Part shown: positions 22,152 to 32,804 of the stretch, in pieces
How the letters are laid out: each line of letters starts with the position of its first letter
How positions within the stretch are numbered: position 1 is the first letter of the stretch
DNA from: Dendrocalamus latiflorus
Taxonomy: Eukaryota; Streptophyta; Magnoliopsida; Poales; Poaceae
DNA length: 64,000 nucleotides
NCBI GenBank assembly: GCA_017311315.1
Contig: CM029654.1
Coordinates: 27,632,778-27,696,777, forward strand
Reading direction: 5' to 3'
Made by a program: the position numbers and the translations under genes
Notes under the pieces: generated by a model
What the model was told of the DNA's origin: nothing
What the model saw: the letters and a program-made list of their open reading frames with translations, nothing else
Databases searched by the model: none

Positions 22152-23159
22152 TAAGTACATGCCTCTTTCTCAATGTAGCCGGTCTTTCTCAGAGGAACAG
22201 ATGTACCTCTCAAGAAAGATTTGCGATGAAACTGACACTGTTTTTATGCCTTTTTATTTTCTCTCTTCTTTGTGTTCTAGTTTGATTGATTTGTCTGCCA
22301 CTGCACGCGCATAGCTGGTGTTTTTCCAACACGGAACACATAAATGCTTTTTTTGCAAATGCGAGTCCCTGAAATTAGGCATAGATTCTTGCCAAAACTT
22401 GCCAAAACTAGTAGCTAGCCTTGGAGTCGAATGCACCTTCCAATCGAATTTATAGCATGCATGTCCAAAGTACTCAGAACACAATGACAGGCAAGGAATC
22501 TTTCCACACTCATGCGTACCAAGCACAATCGTCCAGTGGCAAACAAGGTTCATGCACGACTTCACTTGCTTGGTTCTCCTGCTAGCTTTTTAAGAGCTAT
22601 TCCCCATGTTTCTTTTTTTATTTAACGTTTTTAATTTTTTATGGTCTCTAAGATACGACTTTAACTATTAACTTTTATAAATTTACATTAAAATATATCA
22701 ACAAAATTATAATATTATGGAGTATTTTTAATGATAAATCTAATAATATAATTTTTTATATAGTTAATCTACAAAGTTTTAAACATATTGGTGGTTTGAT
22801 GATATAAATTCTACGACATCAAGTAAAAAAGAACAAAGGGAGTAGCAGTCTCATGTTATTTCTGCTCAATCGGTGCAGTTGTGCACGGGCACAAGCAGAA
22901 CAGCTGCAGAGTGCAGACAAACAGAGAACACAATGCTCTGTTATTCCTCACAAGTGAAGTGAGAGCCTAAAGCAATATGTCAACATAGTCACTCTGGGAA
23001 AAACAACAGTACTAAAATTCTATGATCATACATAGAGTTGCATATCAGTTCAGATCTTCGTTATGTCTGTTTAGTGACTATTACAAGTAACCATAGTAAC
23101 TAGAGAGCCATGATTAATCAAGGCATGCAGTTGCAGTTTCAGGTAGATAGCCAGGTTGA
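22152..23159. other. Intergenic DNA with a degenerate Stowaway-like MITE
   Basis: 22600-22843 is AT-rich, ends in GAACAAAGGGAGTA, and begins with a loosely complementary CCCCATGTTTCTTTTTT, as in old Stowaway-type MITEs. A 103-codon minus-strand frame (22254-22565) has a Cys/His-containing sequence but no recognisable domain. The last 150 bases are the 3' flank of the minus-strand gene at 23160. Confidence 0.4.
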
Positions 23160-25115
23160 TCAAGGTGAGTCATACTCGGAAGAGAGTTGCATCAGCCTCT
23201 CAGGGAACACATCAATGAGTTCGATCCTGCGATCGGAATCCCCGAGCCTATTATGGGCCATGAGCAACCAAATGAAGGTGAGGAGCTCCCCTCCTTTGCC
23301 CAGCTGCGCCGCGTGCATCTCCGGCCGGGACTGGCCGGCGATGTACAGGAGGAGACATACCCACATGCGCTTGATCTCCTCCAGTGTTTCTTCGCACGGC
23401 TGGGGCTCAGGGACCTCCCATCGATCTTCGAATTCCTCGCTGGCCCTTTGCAAAATGGCGTCCTTGCCGCCATTCTCCGTGAGGAATCCGTCATCAAGAA
23501 CTACATCCAGTGTATCTTCCGAGACGCCAATGATCGGCAGCATGGAATGGTGTGTAACCAAAAGGTAGAGCATGTAGTTTGACAATTTCCGGCATATATC
23601 GACCGCAACATCGACACCACCTGTTGTCGCTCCTGCTGCTGCTGCTGCGTTTGCATCCATGTCCAAAGGTAGAGGAGAATGATGGTATTTACTCAGGTGT
23701 AATTCTGTGAATATATGCAGCTTGACAATTCCGTATCCAAGATTGGCAGCAGGCCACTCTATTCTTGGTAACAGTGTACCAAGATTTGGCCATTCTTGGA
23801 CCCTGAGTGGTTCACCACTCTCGATTTGCCGGTTTAAGCGATTAACGCCCTGCACAACACAGTCCACTATCATATTGTTCACCTCGACATGCTTGGAGTC
23901 TAACAACTTGCTGATCCACAAGAATTTTTCTTTTCTGTTGCCAACGATGCTTGATATCTTCCTGACCGTGATCATCACTAGTTTCGACAGCCTTGATTGC
24001 TCACAACCCATGTAGCTCAGAATACTGTACTGCCCCATGGAGTTCGACCACAGCGGCTTCTTCTCCGGGTATCCAATGATACTGGAAAGAAGAAGCCATG
24101 ACATGCCAGCAAACCTACGGCATTCTCGAGCCTCCAACCATGCCCAAGTCCAAGGTGACACCATGACCATCATAAACATTGCACAAACCTCCAGAAAAAA
24201 GACTCCAATAAATAATGTATATGTGATTGCAACATCAACTCTATTGTATCGCTGTTTACCACTGCTTACAGCAAAGAGCACAAGACCGACCATAGCAGAT
24301 ATCTGAGAGATACAACGAACAATAATAACACTCCTTGTCCGAAGCACCGCGGCCTTAGTGTACAGATCATCGTACACCATACCAAGCTCAATCTCTAACA
24401 ACTTGGGCATTTGGTGTTCATAGAGTTTGTCGTTAGCATCAAGCGTGACGGAATGCCCATTCTGCATCTGATACATGGCACGCCCAGAAAACAAATCTCG
24501 GATACCTGGCGCTAAACGCAGAGCAAAACAAACAATGCCAGAATAGCCATGATCCCGATTTAGTTGTGGAAGCTTCTCACTTTCTTCACCATCAAAGACA
24601 TTGATGTTTTTTATGTCCCCGTACATAAGAGCCAACGTCCTCTCCCCATACTTGATGATTCCAGCAACAAACACAAAAATACCAGGAACTAGAAGCGGAA
24701 TATTATGTCGACCTATTGACTTCCAAAAAACATATAAGGCCATGACAACTTGGATTACCAGATTCAACAAGTGTCTCAACCACAAGTTATTATCCTCAAT
24801 GGAAAAGGCAGTAACAGTGTCTTGTCCACCAAGATGGATCAGGAGGAAGGGTGCCCACAAGAAAGCCAATTGGTGGGTGCCCTTTAATGTGTGGCTTCCA
24901 GTGGTGGCATCCTCATGCCGTGAGAGGAAGCCAAGGGCGTACACTGCTATCATGTCTGCCCCCAAATATGATATCCATATGAAAAGCCTAAGAAACGTGT
25001 TAACGCTACGACGTCGAAGGCCACCAGTAAAGAAGAGGAGCATCTGTAGTGTGAAGCTTAGGAGCACTTGTAGCTGGATCTCCCATTCATTCAGTAGTTC
25101 AACAAAGCTCTCCAT
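23160..25115 (-). CDS. DUF4220/DUF594 family membrane protein (651 aa), intact
   Basis: The start is set at the ATG at 25115-25113 (MESFVELL) because the paralogue at 2233 starts at the same residue. The 15 codons upstream cross a splice acceptor (AG 25149-25148), so they are leader. The protein has hydrophobic segments near residues 17-33, 43-64, 84-97, 113-133, 141-153, 262-284 and 294-318. The DUF4220 hallmarks LGGQDTVTAFSIEDNNLWLR (95-114) and GIIKYGERT (152-160) are present. A soluble C-terminal half ends in the DUF594 motif HAAQLGKGGELLTFIWLLMA (601-620). Length and order fit the family. The biochemical role of DUF4220/DUF594 proteins is not established; a membrane location is inferred. 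It is the only uninterrupted copy of four in the window and likely the functional one. Confidence 0.93.
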   Translation of the reverse strand: MESFVELLNEWEIQLQVLLSFTLQMLLFFTGGLRRRSVNTFLRLFIWISYLGADMIAVYALGFLSRHEDATTGSHTLKGTHQLAFLWAPFLLIHLGGQDTVTAFSIEDNNLWLRHLLNLVIQVVMALYVFWKSIGRHNIPLLVPGIFVFVAGIIKYGERTLALMYGDIKNINVFDGEESEKLPQLNRDHGYSGIVCFALRLAPGIRDLFSGRAMYQMQNGHSVTLDANDKLYEHQMPKLLEIELGMVYDDLYTKAAVLRTRSVIIVRCISQISAMVGLVLFAVSSGKQRYNRVDVAITYTLFIGVFFLEVCAMFMMVMVSPWTWAWLEARECRRFAGMSWLLLSSIIGYPEKKPLWSNSMGQYSILSYMGCEQSRLSKLVMITVRKISSIVGNRKEKFLWISKLLDSKHVEVNNMIVDCVVQGVNRLNRQIESGEPLRVQEWPNLGTLLPRIEWPAANLGYGIVKLHIFTELHLSKYHHSPLPLDMDANAAAAAGATTGGVDVAVDICRKLSNYMLYLLVTHHSMLPIIGVSEDTLDVVLDDGFLTENGGKDAILQRASEEFEDRWEVPEPQPCEETLEEIKRMWVCLLLYIAGQSRPEMHAAQLGKGGELLTFIWLLMAHNRLGDSDRRIELIDVFPERLMQLSSEYDSP

Positions 25116-25147
25116 TGTTATATTAGATTTCCTATGTCTCGGACATC

Positions 25148-25149
25148 CT
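25148..25149 (-). other. Splice acceptor of the 5' leader intron
   Basis: On the minus strand TTGCAACCAACAG precedes the leader exon GATGTCCGAGACATAGGAAA, which runs into the start codon. The broken paralogue has TTGTATCCATCAG and GTGGTCTGAGACATTGGAA at the equivalent place (2190-2221). The conserved exon and diverged upstream sequence support a real splice site in the 5' UTR. Confidence 0.65.
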
Positions 25150-25603
25150 GTTGGTTGCAATAATGGTTATACTTCAGTATTGTTTTGGCAAAACAACAAA
25201 AAATATTCAACAACAAAAAATATTCTTTGAGTGTTATAACAATAATCATAACAAGACTTGTCTATTTCTCAACTAGTTAGCATGCATGTGCAAAGGACAG
25301 TGATATCTGTGAATAGCATTAATATAGATAATGATGCACAATCAATCTTTGAATGTCATATCTAGTTCTCTAGACTAGTACCAATAGCTTTACTTGAGAA
25401 ATATAATTCTTCTAGTATTCCTCGAAACAAAATATTCAATTATCTTCGTAATTAGTCTTCTCTAAATTAAACATCAACTGCAAGTGCTATCGTTAGGTAC
25501 GTCTTTCCCAAGTCATTATACAATGCAAGTACAACGGGTCTGCCATTTGAACAAGCCAGCCCTAACGTAGAACAGAGACAAAGGAATTAAAAGTCACTGT
25601 TAT

Positions 25604-26500
25604 TTATTTATATAAGCTCTTTTTTACAGACGCAATATTCGTCGGAACAGTTAACAAAATTCTATATGCAGCGATTGTATTACGAAAATAGTTTAGCAGT
25701 TTCATAAACTTTAAACTACAAGGCACATATTTTGTTCTTAGGAATGAATTTCTACAGTAAAAATTTAGCAAACGAAAACAAAGAGGGGGATTGCTTCCTG
25801 GATTTAGGCGATAGATAAGATCCGTCCCGCAAAAATCTCCCCCCCCCCCCCCCTCAACACCTCGTCCCTGCCCCGCCCCGCCCATGGCCTCCGAAGTCAA
25901 GCCCACCTTCCCTGCGCCCGACAGATTCGCCAGCTAACGACGCAAAGGATGCAGAACTTGAGCCCAAGGAGGAGGAGGAGCCGCAACCGGAGAGGAAGCA
26001 GGGGAGGAGGCAGAAAGGGGGGAGGCAGAGAAGGCGGCGCTGGTCACCCCCACGGTGGAGAGGTCATCCGGAGAGAGAAAGATGATCAAGAGGTACGCTG
26101 AGCTCACCTCATGCGCTGTGCCCGCCAAGAAGTCACCCGATATTCTCCAGGCGAAATATCCCCCTCCTTTACTTGTCTCTCGCGCGCACATTTTACTCCG
26201 ATCTGTTGTTTTGGGATGCGATGTCTCGTGTCATGCCATCGCATTTTGCATACACCGCCGCCTACCATAGAAAGTAGTTGTTGTTTTTATTACAATATTT
26301 TGATTTTATATATACAATACTTTTTGTTTTATACGTGCAATATTTTAATTTTATATGTGTAATATTAAAACTTTTATTAATTTTTTGTTGCATATATGAT
26401 CGAGTAATATTATATACATCGATTTAAAATATTATAGCTGATTGTACGGAGCTAACGTCCAGATCAAATGTCCGGACGCTAGCAACTCTTTTGTTTCCCT
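25604..26500 (+). pseudogene. DEK-like chromatin protein gene fragment
   Basis: An ATG at 25884 begins MASEVKPTFPAPDRFAS then a TAA. In another frame an acidic/basic tract (DAKDAELEPKEEEEPQPERK) follows, and from 26055 the sequence ERSSGERKMIKRYAELTS continues with VPAKKSPDILQ up to about 26151. The pattern R-x-x-RERKxxxRYAEL plus PAKKSPxIxQ is that of the N-terminal part of plant DEK-domain proteins, which bind chromatin. Only this first-exon-like part is present, with a stop and frameshift. After 26152 the sequence is AT-rich without coding signal. It lies inside the inferred leader intron of the neighbouring DUF4220 gene. The assignment rests on one short motif. Confidence 0.5.
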
Positions 26501-26559
26501 ATTGTTTAGATTTGGTTGTTAGGCCTCTCTATTAAAAGAGGTTTGGCGCATGGAATGAA

Positions 26560-27405
26560 GGAAAGCAAGAAGTGAACCAATCTATCTACCTTCCCCGTCT
26601 CTCCCTTCTCCCTCCTGTGCACTTCTCCGGCCTCTTGCGCATTCCCTTCTCTACCCAGGCACATCGCGGGGAACAGCGTTGAATTAAAAAGAAAAGATAA
26701 TCCACGCAAAATAACTGAGACTTGATGAAATTATTTGGAAAAGCAACTAGCTTAGTAGCTACCTAGCTCTTGATGGAATAAACCGATCCATCATAAGACT
26801 ACTGATGCTTTATAAACCATGCACACGTCTAGCTAAACGTAGTTCCGTACGAAATTAACATCAATGAATTCTATTATGAAAAAGCGGGCATTTGTGGATA
26901 TAAATCAAGCATGCCTGCTGGCAATTTAAACAGAGAAAGCATAGAGATAAAAACTGGGATGTGACTATGAAAGTGAGAGTAATCAAGAATGTTGATATAT
27001 ACATACCTATAAGGTGGATGGATGCTTCGACTACTCTCTCTCAGCCAAATTCGCAAGGACGTTCGGAACTAGTCATGGTGTGCCGAGTGTGCGGCTTCTT
27101 CTACACATACCTAGTTAGCAGTACCCGAAATATATTCCTTTGTTGAAGTAGTACAAGATCCAGAAACAAAAAAAAGGGCCTCTGGACGGGCTGTTGCTTT
27201 ATACATTTCTTGCAAGAAAAGCAAGAGTAAAGTGACGCTCTCGTTGTACTCCCTAAAAGAATGTCGTTGTTGACAACAGTATAGTCATCGTAATATAATT
27301 TTGATCAATAATTTTTACTAAAATAGATTTATAAAACTTAATAAAAACATACTTTTATGAATTTTTTAAGATAAATCTATACATATCATTTTCATGTGTT
27401 TGTAA
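26560..27405 (-). repeat. Direct duplication, copy A (contains promoter module)
   Basis: About 845 bases beginning GGAAAGCAAGAAGTGAACCA recur at 28558-29385 in the same orientation, with scattered substitutions and small indels (roughly 90 per cent by eye). On the minus strand the unit carries the promoter and first leader exon described at 27005-27245. Confidence 0.9.
27005..27245 (-). promoter_or_regulatory. Promoter and leader exon, likely of the DUF4220 gene
   Basis: On the minus strand TTTACTCTTGCTTTTCTTGC is followed by AAGAAATGTATAAAGCAACA, with the TATA box at 27203-27197. A leader then runs to GAAGCATCCATCCACCTTATAG and a donor GTATGT at 27006. The module recurs at 28993-29235, 35325, 49287 and 60976/61117, always with a TTGC...TGCAAGAA block before an AT-rich box, and in four copies with GAAGCAYCCATC before GTATG. 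Its position 2 kb upstream of the acceptor at 25149, on the same strand, suggests a first exon spliced over the DEK-like fragment. No cDNA evidence is available here. Confidence 0.55.
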
Positions 27406-27784
27406 ATTTTGAAAATATAGGACCAAAGATGGCAACAGAGGGGGTGAATGGTGTCTCAAAATTTTCTCTCAAATATTCACTAATCCTTTACTTTAATAGC
27501 TACAGAGCTATAAAGGTTGGGATGAAAAGCCAAGCCCACGGTCGATGGTGGACATGGGAACTTTCTCGAGTTAGTTCTATTTCTAAAATTTTGTGGGTGG
27601 ATGAAAAACCTTTTGGCCAACTTTTACTTTTCCCTGGGGAAGTACTCCAGTGTTATTATTATGGTGGATGTAGCCTACTGGTCAAAAATCTAGTATAGGT
27701 GGATGGAACCATATAACTGGTGGATGAAACCTACACCTCTATATATGTTGCACGATTTAAATTCTTTAAAGTATATTTGTTAAA

Positions 27785-28030
27785 ATGCTAGGTCATAAGA
27801 TTTATACTTATAATATTTGCAACCATCACTTTACGCAATTAAAAGAACCTAAACCATCCTTGTTAAGTCTTGCATCTATAATTATCTGCATTCTGTGTGT
27901 TGGCTCACGGAACACAGTTGTGTGTGCTCACCCTCGCTCTCAACCCTTCCCTTCAGAGTTCATGAATCAAGGCCGGTATGCCTACTACCAGGACCAAGGT
28001 GATGAGGGCGGTGAAGACGGTGGCAATTAG
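27785..28030 (+). CDS. Hypothetical small protein with possible signal peptide
   Basis: An 81-codon frame. After a polar N-terminus (MLGHKIYTYNICNHH) comes a hydrophobic stretch SLLSLASIIICILCVG, a small-residue region VVCA that could be a signal-peptidase site, then a charged tail PSEFMNQGRYAYYQDQ ending DEGGEDGGN. If translation starts at a spliced or different upstream Met, this would be a short secreted peptide. The downstream sequence looks like a 3' UTR (AATAAATTCATTTGG near 28208). It sits between the two duplicated promoter copies. No family is recognised, and the open frame alone is weak evidence. Confidence 0.35.
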   Translation: MLGHKIYTYNICNHHFTQLKEPKPSLLSLASIIICILCVGSRNTVVCAHPRSQPFPSEFMNQGRYAYYQDQGDEGGEDGGN

Positions 28031-28257
28031 AGTAGAACTTAGTGTTCCAGCATCTCTTTACAGTTTAGCCGACCAAGCTAACTGATGGGTGAGTTTAATA
28101 CTAACCAGGCCTCTGTGTAATATTAACCGCACTTAGATTGTTCTGGTCACTTGCCTGTGAAGAGATGAGCCCCTCTTTTTGCTTCTGCTATCGCTATCAT
28201 GTTTCTATAATAAATTCATTTGGCCTAAAGGCCCCTTTTATACAACTTATCCCAATA

Positions 28258-28343
28258 TGGAATATTTGTACTCTGGTTTTGTAATATTAATGAATGGTAT
28301 GTGGAATATTTGTACTCTGGTTTTTTAATATTAATGGATGGTA
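28258..28343. repeat. 43-bp tandem duplication
   Basis: Two adjacent copies of a unit starting TGGAATATTTGTACTCTGGT and ending AATGGTATG, differing at two or three positions, in the 3' flank of the small frame at 27785. Confidence 0.85.
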
Positions 28344-28557
28344 TGGGCTGTATCGTGCATGAGATGATTCAGTAATGTATCTATGAGCATTATCTACTGA
28401 TCTAGAGAATAGTGCAATAGTTTTATAGAGGATTCCGGATTTATTAAATCCAGGTCTGACACTTGGCCAACCAAAAATCATTTGAATTCTAGGCTACCTC
28501 TAAGCACCACTTTTTATCGGACATAGAGTCTAAGTCACCAACCAGACAAGCTCTAAA

Positions 28558-29385
28558 GGAAAGCAAGAAGTAAACCAGTCTATCTCCCTTCCCCCTGTTT
28601 CTCCCTTCTCCCTCCTGTGCACTTCTCCGGACTCATGCGCATTCCCTTCTCTACCCAGGCACATCGCGTTGAATTAAAAAGAAAAGATAATCCACGCTAA
28701 ATAACTGAGACTTGATGCAATTATCTGGAAAAGCAACTAGCTTAGTAGCTACCTAGCTCTTCATGGAACAAACCGATCCATCATAAGACATGATGCTTTA
28801 TAAACCATGTGCACGTCTAGCTAAACGTAGTTACGTACGAAATTAACATCAATTAATTCTATTATTAAAAAGCGGGCATTTGTGAATATAAATCAATCAT
28901 ACCTGATGGCAATTTAAACAGCGAAAGCATAGAGATAAACATTGGGATGTGACTATAAAAGTGAGAGTAATCAAGTATGTTGATATATACATACCTATAC
29001 GGTGGATGGATGCTTCGACTACTCTTAGGCTCGCTCTTAGCCAAATGGGCAAGGACGTTTGGAACTTGTCATGGTATGCCTAGTGTGCGGCTTCTTCTTC
29101 TACACATACCTAGTTAGCAGTACGCGAAATATATTCCTTTGTTGAAGGAGTACAAGATCCAGAAGGAAAAAAGGGCCTCTGGACATGCTGTTGCTTTATA
29201 CATTTCTTGCAAGAAGAGCAAGAGTAAAGTGGCGCTTTCGTCATTTTGGGTGTCATGTAGTCCTCACAATACAACTTTGACTACCAATTTCTATTGAAAT
29301 AGATTTATAAAACCTCACAAAATTATACTTTTATAAAATTTCTTTAAAAAATAGATCTATACATATTATTTTCATGTATTCAATA
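28558..29385 (-). repeat. Direct duplication, copy B (orphan promoter module)
   Basis: This is the partner of 26560-27405. On the minus strand it repeats the TTTACTCTTGCTCTTCTTGC block, the ATGTATAAAGCAACAG TATA region (about 29190-29232) and the leader end GAAGCATCCATCCACCGTATAG with GTATGT (donor 28993-28994). No gene body follows directly; the next minus-strand body is the one at 23160, beyond copy A. Confidence 0.88.
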
Positions 29386-30126
29386 TAAATATTAAAAAAA
29401 ATATATCGATAGCTAAAGTTTAAAAAATTTAACCGCACGTATCCCAAAACATTATTTTTCATTAGAGAGTATCATGTCGACTAACTCCTTGACTAATTCA
29501 AACCCTATTTATGTTGGCTTATGTTTCTTGGTTTTACTTAGAAAAATCAAAAGATAATATGAACATCTGGTTTTTCGAAGCAGTTTCTTTACTTCTCTTG
29601 CTACCATCTCTCTGAGGATAAGATAGGGGTCGCGGGTGCATCACGCACCATACTCCTCTCGCTCTCATCATGCGTACGCATCTCTCTTACTTTCACCACC
29701 GCTCTCGTACTCATTCTTAAAATCACTTTTTTTAGCTACTATTATTTATTTTTAGTCAAAAATTATAACTCACTATTAAAAGCCATCAACAAAACCAAAC
29801 GCCCCTCAAGGTCATGATGAGCTAGCTAGCTAGTTGATCACCTATACATTATTTATTGGAGGCTTTATTCTGAAAGGCTGTGCAGTGTTTATGACGGTCA
29901 TGCTGTCACCATGGACATGGGCGTGGCTGCAAGGTAGAAAGTGCCCTTGACTCACCGACATGTCCTGGCTTCTTCTCTCCCGTAATATTGAAGGGCCAGA
30001 GAAAAGGCCGTTGTGGTGAAACAGAATGGGGCAGTACAGTTTTCTGAGCTACATGGGTTGCAACAACAAACAAGTAAATAGTGTGAACGAAGGAGTGATG
30101 AACATCATCAGGAATATGGCAAAGGT

Positions 30127-31563
30127 CATGGGCGGACCTAGCTCAATTCATAAGTATTCAACTGAATACCTAAATTTTTTTACCAGAAAAACTACTATAT
30201 ACAAGATATAATACATATATATACTAGTAATTAGGCTAAATTCATCCTGTTCACATCCAGTTAGCCCAAATTGATGCCAGATCCTGTTGGCCCATTTTCC
30301 CTCCCATCGACACTGATCCAGACACAAATACGACTATATACAAGGTATAATACATATGTATACTAGTAGTTGGGCTAAATTCATCTTGTTCACACCCAGT
30401 TAGCCCAAATTGATGCCAGATCCTTTTGGCCCATTTTCCCCTCCCATCAACACTGACCCAGACACACTATCATCCTATTTATACCTAGTTGTGAGACTGT
30501 ATCTCACTTAGTCTCTCCTCTTTTCATCTGGCGTATGATCCTCTCTCTATCTTTCAGCACTCGGCTAGTGCCTGGCGGCGATGGGTGCCCGTGCCCTTGG
30601 TTCTAGTCTTCTGGAGGCTGCATAGGCGGCAAGGGGGCTGGAGGCTTCACAGGCGGCAAGAGTGCTGGAGGTCAGAGCGACCGCCAGCCAAGCAGGCGGT
30701 GCCGCACTGCGGGTCCGTAGCACTAGGGCAGGTTCATCCTCTCTAACTCGGCGACCCCCATGCTGTCAAATCTAAATGCATAGACGGTAGATCTGCTCTG
30801 CTTGTGTGTCCCTAGAGTTTGTAGTTTTGTATTTTCGAGCTAAGTGAATGATACATCCATGGATGACTGGATGGATGTGGTGGATTTGACATCTGTTTCT
30901 TCTTTGTTTCACTTTCTGTGCTTAGACCTTGTTTAGATGTGGTGAATTACTGGATTTGGCTCAGTTATCTTTAAATTAGTGGTTATGCCTTATGAATTGT
31001 TTAGATGTTGTTTAGATGTTTTCCACATCTTTAAGACCGAGTAGCCTATATCTATATGCCAAGTGTTTTAGAGGTGTGAGCTACTGAGATTCATGTCATG
31101 CCTTCATCTGAGCACTTTGTTGTGAATTAGTGAAATAAGATCTTTAGCAGCAGACAAATTATTGCTTATGAATTGAAATACATATTCTCCAACTCTTACC
31201 TATGATTCTATGAATAAATACCAAGTATTTCACAAGGGTAAACAAATAGTTTCAAGTCGATTTTCACTATCCTAAATGTGAATAGTAAATACAGATAATT
31301 TCAGAAGGGACAATGGGAGCAAAGTGGAATTGTATATTAGTGGAACTAATTATAACCTTTCAATTGGTTCCCAGGCACAAAGAATCGTCAAGTTAATTTA
31401 TAATTTTTTAATTATTTTATAATTTCTTTATATTATTTGAGACATTGTCTCTAGTATGAACAATTGTACTTTAATTTTTGCTATTGCGGATCTTTATATT
31501 TTCTATTGAACAATAGTTTTATAATTTTGAGTATCCATTCTAAAATTTCTAGGTCCGCCCCTG
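30127..31563. mobile_element. hAT-type element in DUF4220 copy 2
   Basis: The termini are CATGGGCGGACCTAG at 30127 and CTAGGTCCGCCCCTG ending at 31563 (15-bp inverted repeats, one mismatch). An exact 8-bp duplication GCAAAGGT lies at 30119-30126 and 31564-31571. Removing it restores the paralogue reading MAKV. The interior has a 139-bp tandem duplication and AT-rich DNA but no transposase, so the element is non-autonomous. Confidence 0.92.
30191..30468. repeat. 139-bp tandem duplication in the hAT
   Basis: The unit ACTATATACAAGATATAATA...GGCCCATTTTCCC...CCAGACAC occurs at about 30191-30330 and 30331-30468 with few differences. It may be a subterminal array used by the transposase, or a chance duplication. 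Confidence 0.85.
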
Positions 31564-32804
31564 GCAAAGGTAGTTGGCATTGGAGAGGAGAAGTTGTTTT
31601 CGGTGAGCAAGTTATTAGGCACCAAATTTGTTGACATGAACGAGAAGATTAAGGAGTGTGTTACGGTAGGGGCTTGGTTTTTTATTTCAGGCTTTTAGAA
31701 TGAACGTATCTATTCTTAATTTTGATTTTTTATTGTTGTTTTTTGTTTTTTCTTTGCATTATCTGTAGTGATATAATAGTATTTTTTATATTTTTAATTA
31801 AATATATTGAAAAAAAATTAACAACTGGTATAATATAATTTTAATCAAAAACCAACAATGGAAAGCCGCCAGCAGCAGCCGATTGGGACGGAGCTTTGAT
31901 GAAGCCTTTGCAAGAGAAAACACGCCCCGGTAATGGCCAAATCTTGGCCCAGTTACGAAGGAACTTATGGAGATTGATTTGGTTGACTTCTGTTGGTCAC
32001 AAGATTGTCTCCCTGCATATATTCAGAGAGATACACTCGAGTAAATATCCCCCTAACCATTGGAAGATGCATGCAGATGATGTTACTTACTGCCATGGTC
32101 GACGTCTGCCGGAAATTGTCCAACTACATGCTCTACCTTTTTGGTTAACCACCCTTCCTTGTTGTCGGTCACTGACACCGCACAAGCCTTCCTGGCAAGG
32201 TCCCCTGAGGATGACAAGATGCTTCTTATTGAGGAGAAGGGCGACAAGAACGCCTTCCTGAGTAGAGCCGGTGAGCAACGCATACGACGTCGATGGGGGT
32301 CCCCTGAGCCCCGGCCGTGCAAGGAAACGCTGGAGGAGCTGATAGACGTGTGGACGAGGCTCCTCGTCTACGTCGCCGGCAAGTCGCGGCCGGAGGCGCA
32401 CGCGGTGCAGCTGGCCAGAGGAGGGGGGCTCCTCACCTTCGTCTGGCTGCTCATGGCCCACCATCGGCTCGGGGACTATGCTTTCGGCCGGATTGAGTTT
32501 AGCGAATTATTTGGGGTTGCCTAAAACTTGACGGATTTGCATGGCTAGCTACTTGCATGCAAGCCCTAATTAATTATGTATGGCTGTTTAATTACTACAG
32601 TTTGTCAGCTACTACTTACTAATAATACTAGTACTACTATGTATGTATGATCGTGAATCATGTCTTTGTCGGAGTACGAATGTGTTGTTCTACATTTACT
32701 TCGCTCCTCTTTTATTTATCTGTTTTTTATCTCTCTCTCTCTCTCTGTATCTTCATTCACTCCATTCATGAATTTGATGTGTTTGATACATACATGCATA
32801 TAAC

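Larger units (their letters stand above)
29845..32524 (+). pseudogene. DUF4220/DUF594 pseudogene, copy 2, split by a hAT
   Basis: The first part (29845-30126) matches the middle of the intact paralogue (FIGGFILKGCAVFM, LSPWTWAWLQ, GPEKRPLW, MGQYSFLSYMGC) with stops after GRKCP and after RPLW. A hAT follows, then 31564-31665 continues (EEKLFSVSKLLGTKFVDMNE). An AT-rich insert of about 200 bp (31667-31870) interrupts it again. The DUF594 end runs to 32524 (VDVCRKLSNYMLYLF, KETLEELIDVWTRLLVYVAG, HAVQLARGGGLLTFVWLLMA) with frameshifts near 32100-32200. The N-terminal half is missing. It is not functional. Confidence 0.88.

Noticed and set aside
25116..25160. Upstream Met of the DUF4220 frame as the start
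   Set aside because: The extra 15 codons cross a conserved splice acceptor, and the paralogue begins at MESF.
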